Positions 1-6,535 of a stretch of DNA of 13,359 nucleotides are shown in pieces (position 1 is the stretch's first letter; the number at the start of each line of letters is the position of its first letter). The translations under genes were made by a program, and so were the position numbers. The notes under the pieces were generated by a model. That model did no database searches. It saw only the letters and a list, made by a program, of their open reading frames with translations, and was not told the DNA's origin. The stretch covers positions 1 to 13,359 of the forward strand of contig CBFGVH010000086.1 of NCBI GenBank assembly GCA_965652415.1. The letters run 5' to 3'. The DNA comes from BQJD01 sp965652415. GTDB taxonomy: Bacteria > Pseudomonadota > Gammaproteobacteria > Arenicellales > CAJQKF01.

Positions 1-2
1 GG

Positions 3-1490
3 GCGAGGGTGTGCCGCCTCGCCCGCGTGCTCGAGCGGCTCGGCGCGCGCCCCGGCGACCGGGTCGGAACCATGGCCTGGAACACCCACCGGCACTTCGA
101 GCTGTATTACGCCACCGCCGGCGCCGGCACGGTGTGCCATACCGTCAATCCCCGGCTGTTTCCGGACCAGCTCGCGTACGTCATCAACCACGCCGGGGAT
201 CGATGGCTGTTCGTGGATACGAGTTTCGTTCCGATCGTCGAACAGCTTGCCCCGCGCCTTTCGAGCGTGGAGGCAGTGGTCGTCCTGTGCGATCGCGAGC
301 GCATGCCGAATGCCGATCTCGCCAACTTGCTCTGCTACGAGGACCTGCTCGCCGGCGAGGCCGACGACTACCCGTGGCCGGAACTGGACGAGCGCACGGC
401 GTCGGGGCTGTGCTACACCTCGGGAACCACGGGCAGTCCCAAGGGCGTGTTGTACAGCCACCGCGGCACCGTGCTTCATGCCATGGCCTTCGGCGCGCCG
501 GATTGCAACGAGCTGTCGATGCGCGACACCATCATGCCCGTGGTGCCGATGTTCCACGTCAACGCCTGGGGTTCGCCCTTCGCCGCCCCCATGTACGGCG
601 CCCGCCTGGTACTGCCCGGCCCGCACATGCTCGACGGCGCCATGCTTCGCGGCCTGATCAACGAGGAGCGCGTCACGATCGCCATGGGCGTGCCCACCAT
701 CTGGATGTCGCTCATGCAGTACCTGAAGAATGCCGGCGGCGACCTGGCGCCGCTGAACCGGGTCGTCATCGGAGGCTCGGCCTGCCCGGCCGCGCTGATG
801 GACGTGTTGCGCGCCTGGGGGGTGCGCGTGCGCCATGCCTGGGGCATGACCGAGACGTCCCCGCTCGGCATCGTCAACACGCCGCGCCCCGAGTTTCTCG
901 ACTGGCCCGAGGAGGCGCAGCGCGCGATGGAAGCCAGGACCGGCCACGCGTTCTTCGGTATGGAGACGAAGATCGTCGACGGCGACGACGACGAGTTGCC
1001 GTGGGACGGGCGCAGCGTCGGCACGCTGAAGGTCCGCGGGCCGTGGGTCTGCAGCGGCTACTTCAAGGACGACGGAGAGTCCCGTGCCCACGACGGCGAC
1101 GGCTGGTTCGATACCGGCGATGTGGCCACCATCGACGAATATGGCTTCGTGCAGATCACCGACCGCAACAAGGACATGATCAAGTCGGGCGGCGAATGGA
1201 TCAGCTCCATCGAGCTCGAGAACATCGCGGTGGCCTTCGACGGTGTCGCCGAGGCCGCGGCGGTGGCGGTGGAGCATCCCAAGTGGGGGGAGCGCCCGCT
1301 CCTGGTCGTGGTCCGCGAGCCGGGCACGGAAGTGGATGATAATGCCCTGCTCGACTTCTTCGCGGGCAAGGTCGTGAAATGGTGGGTTCCCGACGCCGTG
1401 GAGTTCGTCGACGAGATTCCGCACACCGCGACCGGCAAGATCAGCAAGCTCGCCCTGCGCGAGCGGTTCCGCGGTTATCGCTGGCAGTAG
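3..1490 (+). CDS. Medium/long-chain fatty acyl-CoA ligase, 5' end cut by window
   Basis: Activates a fatty acid with ATP to an acyl-adenylate and transfers it to coenzyme A. The ANL-superfamily motifs are all present. The P-loop YTSGTTGSPKG lies at 414-446 and GMTETSP at 843-863. The hinge region WFDTGDVATIDEYG is followed by ITDRNKDMIKSGGEWISS. The C-terminal catalytic lysine sits in TATGKISK (codon 1437-1439). The window holds 495 codons; the family is usually about 540-550 residues, and reading begins inside the N-terminal domain (RLARVLERLG, then PGDRVGTMAWN). About 50 residues should therefore lie upstream, and the GTG at position 9 is probably internal. Overall resemblance is to AlkK-type ligases (seen in HRHFELYYA and NPRLFPDQLAYVINHA). 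The acyl chain length cannot be read. The stop is 19 bases before the cyclase start, so the two are probably co-transcribed. Confidence 0.93.
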   Translation, partial: ARVCRLARVLERLGARPGDRVGTMAWNTHRHFELYYATAGAGTVCHTVNPRLFPDQLAYVINHAGDRWLFVDTSFVPIVEQLAPRLSSVEAVVVLCDRERMPNADLANLLCYEDLLAGEADDYPWPELDERTASGLCYTSGTTGSPKGVLYSHRGTVLHAMAFGAPDCNELSMRDTIMPVVPMFHVNAWGSPFAAPMYGARLVLPGPHMLDGAMLRGLINEERVTIAMGVPTIWMSLMQYLKNAGGDLAPLNRVVIGGSACPAALMDVLRAWGVRVRHAWGMTETSPLGIVNTPRPEFLDWPEEAQRAMEARTGHAFFGMETKIVDGDDDELPWDGRSVGTLKVRGPWVCSGYFKDDGESRAHDGDGWFDTGDVATIDEYGFVQITDRNKDMIKSGGEWISSIELENIAVAFDGVAEAAAVAVEHPKWGERPLLVVVREPGTEVDDNALLDFFAGKVVKWWVPDAVEFVDEIPHTATGKISKLALRERFRGYRWQ

Positions 1491-1509
1491 CACTCGAGGC
1501 AGTCCCGCA

Positions 1510-3153
1510 TTGTCCCACGCCCAGCCGCACAACACCGAGGTCACCCGCGATGCCGCGGGCCAGGACTACATCACCTTCGAGCCGTATCCCGGCCGGGTAC
1601 GGGGATTCGTCGAGGGCAAGGTGATCGTCGACAGCGAGCGCGCCATGCTGCTGCGCGAGGGCCGTCTTCCTCCGGTTCTGTACTTCCCGCGCGAGGACGT
1701 GCGCATGGACCTGTTCGAACCGAGCGAGCGCCGCACCTATTGTCCGTACCGGGGCGTCCCCGTGTACTTCCATCTCGATACCGGTTCGCGCCGCATCGAC
1801 GACGTCGCCTGGAGTTACGAGGACCCGTACCCGGATGCCGAGTACGTGCGCGACTACGTCGCCTTCGACCGTTCGAAGATCGAGCGGTGGGACGAGTCGG
1901 CAGCGGTGCCGCAGACGCCCGAACCCGCCGCCCGCCATCTCAATCGACTGGCCGAGTGGCTGGTGTTCGAAGGCTGGCAGGCGGTGTCGCTGCCGGATCT
2001 CGTGACCCGCTTTGTCGAGGCCGTCCAACTCGCCGGCATCCGCATGCTGCGTTTCGCCCTGATCACCCGCACCCTGCACCCGTTGATCGGCGGCGCATCC
2101 TACCGCTGGGAGCGCGGCGTGGACAACATCACCGAAACCACCATCCGGCACGAGGCGCTCAGCACCTCGCAGTACCTCGACAGCCCGCTGGTGCCGATCT
2201 TCGAGGGCGCCGGAGGCGTGCGCCGCCGGCTCGAGGGCGACGCCGGCGCGGACGACTTCCCGGTGCTGGCCGACATCCGCGCCGCCGGCGGTACCGACTA
2301 TGTCGCCATGCCCATCGAGTTCAGCGACGGCCAGGTCAACGCCGTGACCATGGCCACCGACCAGCCGGGCGGATTCACCACCGGGCAGCTGGGCCTGGTC
2401 AACGAGGTAATGCCGCTGTTCAGCCGCCTGGTGGAGGTTTTCCTGCAGCGCGACAAGTCGGTGACGCTGCTCAGCACCTATCTCGGCCGGCAGACCGGCA
2501 AGCGGGTGCTCGAGGGCCGCGTGCGGCGCGGCGACGGCGAGGACATTCACGCCGTGATCTGGTTCTGCGACCTGCGTCGATCCAGCGCGCTGGCGGCCAG
2601 CATGTCGCGGGCCGCGTTCCTCGAACACCTGAACGCGTTCTTCGACTGCATGGCCGGCGCGGTGCTGGACAACGGCGGCGAGGTACTGCGCTTCATCGGC
2701 GATGCCGCCCTGGCGATATTCCCCATGCAGGTGGTGGAGGAGGGCGACGAGCCGGCCTGCAGGCGGGCGCTGGCGGCGGCCGCCGACGCGGCGCGGCGCG
2801 TCGACGAGCACAATCGTTCCGAACCAGGGGCGGGCGATGCGCCGATGGAGTTCGGCATCGGCCTGCATATCGGCGACGTCACCTACGGCAATATCGGTAC
2901 CGCGTCCAGGCTCGAGTTCACGGTGATCGGCTCGGCCGCCAACGAAGCGGCCCGCATCGAGAGCCTGTGCAAGCGGCTCGATCACCCGGTGCTTCTGTCC
3001 GAGGACTTCGCCCGCCTGTGCCCGTCGGACTATGTCTCGCTCGGACACCATTCGCTGGCCGGAACCGCGCGCAGCATGGAGATCTTCGCGCCGCGCTCTC
3101 TCTCCGCAGCGGCGGCTTCGGCCGGGGTCGATCCCGCCCCCACCACGACGTGA
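1510..3153 (+). CDS. DUF427-class III adenylate/guanylate cyclase fusion
   Basis: Predicted to make a cyclic nucleotide, probably cAMP, in the cytoplasm; 547 residues with no membrane segment. Residues about 20-125 look like a DUF427 domain (PVLYFPREDVRMDLFEPS, RTYCPYRGVPVYF, DVAWSYEDPYP, YVAFD). Residues about 135-335 are a mixed region similar in style to the N-terminal parts of proteobacterial soluble cyclases (LITRTLHPLIGGASYRWERG). Residues about 345-515 form the class III catalytic domain. The metal aspartates are Asp354 (FCDLR) and Asp398 (FIGDA); the transition-state residues are Asn478 and Arg482 (GSAANEAARIE). The usual purine-selecting Lys is Arg394 and the usual Asp is Thr471 (FTVIG). 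The Thr is typical of class IIIb, which is often bicarbonate-responsive; the Arg is unusual. The TTG start is supported by GAGG at 1496-1499; the next in-frame ATG would destroy DUF427. cAMP versus cGMP is not certain. Confidence 0.88.
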   Translation: MSHAQPHNTEVTRDAAGQDYITFEPYPGRVRGFVEGKVIVDSERAMLLREGRLPPVLYFPREDVRMDLFEPSERRTYCPYRGVPVYFHLDTGSRRIDDVAWSYEDPYPDAEYVRDYVAFDRSKIERWDESAAVPQTPEPAARHLNRLAEWLVFEGWQAVSLPDLVTRFVEAVQLAGIRMLRFALITRTLHPLIGGASYRWERGVDNITETTIRHEALSTSQYLDSPLVPIFEGAGGVRRRLEGDAGADDFPVLADIRAAGGTDYVAMPIEFSDGQVNAVTMATDQPGGFTTGQLGLVNEVMPLFSRLVEVFLQRDKSVTLLSTYLGRQTGKRVLEGRVRRGDGEDIHAVIWFCDLRRSSALAASMSRAAFLEHLNAFFDCMAGAVLDNGGEVLRFIGDAALAIFPMQVVEEGDEPACRRALAAAADAARRVDEHNRSEPGAGDAPMEFGIGLHIGDVTYGNIGTASRLEFTVIGSAANEAARIESLCKRLDHPVLLSEDFARLCPSDYVSLGHHSLAGTARSMEIFAPRSLSAAAASAGVDPAPTTT

Positions 3154-3172
3154 GGCACCGCCCGCTATGCCC

Positions 3173-3192
3173 CGGCGGCATCGGGGCCGCCG
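3173..3192 (+). other. Hairpin between cyclase gene and folB
   Basis: CGGCGGC at 3173-3179 pairs perfectly with GCCGCCG at 3186-3192 around a six-base loop. It lies in the 67-base gap after the cyclase stop and ends 13 bases before the folB ribosome binding site. No T-run follows, so a standard intrinsic terminator is unlikely. It could stabilise mRNA ends or reduce read-through, or arise by chance in GC-rich DNA. Confidence 0.35.
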
Positions 3193-3205
3193 CCTAATCA
3201 GCAAA

Positions 3206-3211
3206 GGGAGG
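3206..3211 (+). promoter_or_regulatory. Strong ribosome binding site fixing the folB TTG start
   Basis: GGGAGG lies 9 bases before the TTG at 3221. It favours that start over the in-frame ATG at 3167, which would add an 18-residue Arg-rich extension foreign to the family. Confidence 0.8.
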
Positions 3212-3220
3212 TTTACATCC

Positions 3221-3577
3221 TTGGACATCATCTTTCTGCACGGTCTGCGCGTCCAATGCGTCATCGGTGTGTGGCAATGGGAGCGGCGCATCAACCAGTC
3301 GGTGTACATCGACATCGACATGGCATGGGACACGGCGAAGGCCGCGCGCTCCGACGACCTCGCCGACACGCTCAGCTACAAGGACGTGTCGAAGCGGATC
3401 ACCGCCGTTGCCCGGGAGGGTGAGTTCAACCTGGTCGAGACCCTGGCTGAACGGGTGGCAGCGGTCATCATCGACGAGTTCGCCGCGCCGTGGTGCCGGG
3501 TGCGGGTCAACAAGAAGGGCGCCGTCTCCTCGGCCGCCGACGTCGGCGTGGTCATCGAGCGCGGATCGAAGCCCTGA
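3221..3577 (+). CDS. folB: Dihydroneopterin aldolase FolB
   Basis: Cleaves 7,8-dihydroneopterin to 6-hydroxymethyl-7,8-dihydropterin and glycolaldehyde in tetrahydrofolate synthesis; a cytoplasmic homo-oligomer in known members. The product is 118 residues, matching the usual length. It opens with the family start DIIFLHGLRVQCVIGVWQWE. Conserved landmarks are IDMAWDTAKAARSDDLADTLSY, with catalytic Tyr53; Glu73 in the LVE motif; and the active-site Lys98 in NKKGAVSSAADVGVVIERG. The TTG start gives the expected N-terminus, as if the usual Met-Asp-Ile were kept, and has a strong ribosome binding site. folK begins 2 bases after the stop, so the two consecutive folate-pathway enzymes are almost certainly translated from one message. 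Confidence 0.95.
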   Translation: MDIIFLHGLRVQCVIGVWQWERRINQSVYIDIDMAWDTAKAARSDDLADTLSYKDVSKRITAVAREGEFNLVETLAERVAAVIIDEFAAPWCRVRVNKKGAVSSAADVGVVIERGSKP

Positions 3578-3579
3578 TC

Positions 3580-4077
3580 ATGGTGCGCGTGGCGCTCGGC
3601 ATCGGCAGCAACCTCGATCGCCGCCAGCACGTCCAGGCGGCCGTGGACTCGCTGCGCGCGCGCTTCGGCGATGTACGGCTGTCCCCGGTGTATCGCTCCC
3701 GGGCCAGGGGCTTCGACGGTCCCGATTTCTACAACCTCGCCGCCCTCATCGACACCGACCTGCCCGTCGACGAACTGCAGCGGGAACTGCGCGCCATCGA
3801 GGACAACGAGGGCCGGACACGCAACGGCGCCCGCCTCGCCTCGCGCACCCTCGACATCGACATCCTGCTGTACGGCGACGCGGTTCTGCGCGTCGACGGC
3901 TACAACGTCCCGCGCGACGAGATACTGACCTGCGCCTTCGTTCTCAGGCCGCTGGCGGACCTCATGCCCGCGGCCGTGCATCCGGAATCCGGGAACACGC
4001 TGGCCGAGGAGTGGCGCAGGTTCACCACGAGTGAAGACGACAGCGGCCTCAGGCGCGAGGATTGGTCGCCCGCGTAA
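3580..4077 (+). CDS. folK: 6-hydroxymethyl-7,8-dihydropterin pyrophosphokinase (FolK-type)
   Basis: Transfers pyrophosphate from ATP to 6-hydroxymethyl-7,8-dihydropterin, the product of FolB, next on the route to dihydropteroate. The ATG at 3580 gives a 165-residue protein starting VRVALGIGSNLDRR, the standard HPPK opening. The signature RTLDIDILLYGD carries the Mg-binding pair Asp92 and Asp94. FYNLAALIDTDL and LRAIEDNEGRTRN are also family-like. Where the E. coli enzyme has VPHYDMKNRGF this one has VPRDEILTCAF. The ATP-contacting His and the loop Arg are therefore replaced, a pattern I associate with the short FolK variants found beside folB in gammaproteobacteria. The ribosome binding site is weak, consistent with coupling to folB. 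It is the last gene on the + strand; a convergent unit ends 85 bases away. Confidence 0.92.
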   Translation: MVRVALGIGSNLDRRQHVQAAVDSLRARFGDVRLSPVYRSRARGFDGPDFYNLAALIDTDLPVDELQRELRAIEDNEGRTRNGARLASRTLDIDILLYGDAVLRVDGYNVPRDEILTCAFVLRPLADLMPAAVHPESGNTLAEEWRRFTTSEDDSGLRREDWSPA

Positions 4078-4090
4078 AATCGGTACCCTG

Positions 4091-4136
4091 GGGAGCCCGG
4101 GCCGGACCCGTGCGGGACAACGGCCGCCCGGCTCCC
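4091..4136. terminator. Inverted repeat in convergent gap, possible two-way terminator
   Basis: GGGAGCC at 4091-4097 pairs with GGCTCCC at 4130-4136. The stem continues as GGGC 4099-4102 with GCCC 4126-4129 after one bulged C, and a small inner hairpin lies between CCCG 4107-4110 and CGGG 4113-4116. It fills the gap between folK and the end of the opposite-strand phosphoesterase gene, where a shared terminator is expected. Neither side has a T-run, so this rests on position and stem strength. Confidence 0.45.
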
Positions 4137-4162
4137 GCGAACTGGTCGTCGCGGCCACTTCG

Positions 4163-6535
4163 TCACGGTTTCAGGCGAAAAGTCACGGCGAGCGGAAGGT
4201 GGTCGGACGCCGTGCGCGTCATGGCGCCGCCCATGATTTCCACACCGGTCACCTCGATGTCGTCGCTGACGAAGACATGGTCGATGCGCAGCGCCGGCAG
4301 CCGGGTGAAGAACGTGGTCAACGGCCGCGCGTCGACCTGCAACTGGGCATCGCGCAACCGCGACGACAGCGTCCGGTAGACCGGGGAGCCGGGCAGCGAG
4401 TTCAGGTCGCCCAGGACGATGGCGGGTCCGCGGCACGCGGGGTCGCCCAGCCACTTCTCGCCGACGAGTTCGCGCGCCTGCAGCAGTCGCTCGCCGCGCG
4501 ACAGGCCGAGGTGGGTGTTGATGACGTTCAGGTACTGCCCGTCCGGCAGTTCGATGGCGACCCACAACGCCCCGCGCGGTTCCGTGTCGCGGCCGTGACG
4601 CGGCCCGGGCAGGGCGGCGGCGCGCACCAGGCGCATGGGCAGGTGAGTGAGGATGGCATCGCCGTAGCGCTCCTCCTCGATATGAATGGCCGGGTGGAAG
4701 TGGTGGTCCATGTCGAGCAGGTTGGCGATCTGGTGAGCCTGGTCGACACCGCCGGTTCGCACCCGGCCGTGGTCCAGTTCCTGCAGGGCGACGATGTCCG
4801 GCCGGTGCTTGGCGATGACGCGTGCGATGCGCGCCGGCGACAACTTGCCGTCGGTGCCGATGCATGAATGCACGTTGTACGTCATGATCCGCAGTTCGCC
4901 CGCGTCACCCGAAATGCCGCGTCCGAGTGACGGCAGGCGGCGGTGGCGCTGCTGATGCACCAGGGCGGCCTCGCGCAGGTCGGCCGGCCTGAGCCAGGGT
5001 TTGTCCAGGTGTCCCGGCAGCGCGTCGGGCGGCAGCAGGGCGAAGCCGGTGACCTCCTGCGGGCTGGCTCCCGTGTGCGAGCCGTTCTCCAGTGCGAAAG
5101 TGATCACCTCGGTGCCGGCGCGCCAGCCGGACAGGACGATCTCGCCTGCCTCCGGGTGCCTGCACAGGTTGGCGAGGTCCGTGGCCGCGGCAGCGCCGAA
5201 CGGGTGGTCGTCTCCGAGCAGTTGCCTCCGGTGTTCGAGAAGATCGAAATCGCCGTCGGCAGTCGCCGCTCGAACCGCGTCGTCGGCGTCGCGATACAGG
5301 ACCATCGGGACCGATGCCCGTTCGACCAGCGTGGCCGCGAGCCGGGCGCGTTCGGCGGTGCCGGCGGGCGGATCGAAATACACGTGGGCCAGCGACCCAA
5401 GTGCGGCGACCCGCGGCGCAGCCCCGTCCCGCTCGTCGCTATAGGCGGGCAACAGTTTCTGCACCCGCACCCCGCCCAGCAGGCGGACGCGCTGGGACTG
5501 CTCGCCCCGCGCGCTGGTGCGCGGGCCGCCCGCGCGGCCGCTGCACACCCGCGCCACCGCTTCATCGATGGTGCATCCGAAGCGCTTGGCGTAGGAGAGC
5601 GTCCGCGCCTGGCCGTGGTCGGAATAGATCCACACGTCGTAGTCGCGTCGCGTCGAACGGCGGGCAGCGCGGTACACGCGGGCGATGGCGTCGTCGATGC
5701 CCTTCAAGGTGAAGTGGGCGAAGTCCGAGTCCGGCCCGCGCCGGTGGGCCTGCTCGTCGTAGCCGAGAAAGTTCAGGTGGATGATCGGCAGACCGCGCGC
5801 CGCGTCGATCTTGACGCCGACGGTGGTCAGCTCGCGAAGGGCGATGCAGATCACCACCCGCGTCGGCACGAACTTCAATTCCTTGACGAGGTCGTGACCG
5901 GCGATCAGGCCGCGCACGCAATCGACCAGGGCGAGCACGATCTCCACCACCAGCAGTGCCGCGGTGCGCAGCACGCTGTAGCCGTTTAGGATGACGAACA
6001 TCGCCAGCACCAGGGGGTTGGCCGAGCGCAGCACCTGGCCCCACCCGGTCGACGCCGGGCAGAAGTGGGACTCGGCGGCGCCGCCGGTGAACACGTCCGA
6101 CCAGGCGCTGCCGCCAGCCAGCAGGCCGGTGCCCTGTTCGGCCAGCCGGCGCTCCAGTTTCGCGGCCGTCGCCGGGTGATACATGCGCACGATGTCGCCG
6201 CTGTCGCGGTCGCGGAAGCTGAAGGCGGGCACGGCGGTGGCCACGCCGTAGAACAACTCCGCCTGCACCGCCGGGGTGTTGGCGGGCAGGCCCGAGTAGA
6301 ACGTGTGAGTGCGGTAGTGCTCGCGCTCGATGAGCCTTGCCGTGAAAGGCATCTCGCCGCGGACCAGGGCCTTTTCGAACTCGCTTCGTCCGAGGCCGTC
6401 GACCTGGATCATCACCAGTCCCGGGTCGCTTCCGGTTCCCTCCGAAACGGACAGGCCGAGCAGGCCGGCGAGCGCCCGGCTGCGGCTGACGTGCTCGCGC
6501 AGCCGGCGAATCGTCGCCTCGAGCCGGGCGATCAC
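4163..6535 (-). CDS. Membrane-anchored phosphodiesterase (alkaline phosphatase superfamily) fused to EEP phosphoesterase
   Basis: Two phosphoesterase domains in one 790-residue protein. Residues about 35-510 show the alkaline-phosphatase/nucleotide-pyrophosphatase metal site: Asp46 (IQVDGLG), likely nucleophile Thr87 (PANTPAVQ), Asp260 and His264 (GYDEQAH), Asp306-His307 (YSDHGQ) and His487 (GSHTGAS). A hydrophobic stretch at about 174-209 suggests one or two membrane segments inside this domain. Residues about 547-790 are an EEP domain: Asn554 (MTYNVHS), Glu586 (LQELD), His675 (NTHLGLS), Asp710-Asn712 (LGDLNS), Asp752-His753 (RIDHVF) and Asp778-His779 (SDHLPL). The GTG at 6535 is chosen because it overlaps the glycosyltransferase stop as GTGA; an ATG at 6613 would add 26 residues and overlap far more. 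The EEP relatives include phospholipid and inositol phosphatases as well as nucleases. The membrane segment and lipid-type neighbours favour a phospho- or glycolipid substrate; this is inference. Confidence 0.88.
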   Translation of the reverse strand: MIARLEATIRRLREHVSRSRALAGLLGLSVSEGTGSDPGLVMIQVDGLGRSEFEKALVRGEMPFTARLIEREHYRTHTFYSGLPANTPAVQAELFYGVATAVPAFSFRDRDSGDIVRMYHPATAAKLERRLAEQGTGLLAGGSAWSDVFTGGAAESHFCPASTGWGQVLRSANPLVLAMFVILNGYSVLRTAALLVVEIVLALVDCVRGLIAGHDLVKELKFVPTRVVICIALRELTTVGVKIDAARGLPIIHLNFLGYDEQAHRRGPDSDFAHFTLKGIDDAIARVYRAARRSTRRDYDVWIYSDHGQARTLSYAKRFGCTIDEAVARVCSGRAGGPRTSARGEQSQRVRLLGGVRVQKLLPAYSDERDGAAPRVAALGSLAHVYFDPPAGTAERARLAATLVERASVPMVLYRDADDAVRAATADGDFDLLEHRRQLLGDDHPFGAAAATDLANLCRHPEAGEIVLSGWRAGTEVITFALENGSHTGASPQEVTGFALLPPDALPGHLDKPWLRPADLREAALVHQQRHRRLPSLGRGISGDAGELRIMTYNVHSCIGTDGKLSPARIARVIAKHRPDIVALQELDHGRVRTGGVDQAHQIANLLDMDHHFHPAIHIEEERYGDAILTHLPMRLVRAAALPGPRHGRDTEPRGALWVAIELPDGQYLNVINTHLGLSRGERLLQARELVGEKWLGDPACRGPAIVLGDLNSLPGSPVYRTLSSRLRDAQLQVDARPLTTFFTRLPALRIDHVFVSDDIEVTGVEIMGGAMTRTASDHLPLAVTFRLKP

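Noticed and set aside
1441..3369. 642-residue open frame on the minus strand opposite the cyclase gene
   Set aside because: It is antisense to a gene with clear motifs, its translation has no recognisable domain, and long antisense frames are common in DNA this GC-rich.
3900..5989. Several overlapping frames on both strands across the phosphoesterase gene
   Set aside because: All are shadows of the 790-residue gene, with repetitive Arg/Pro/Ala-rich translations and no motifs.
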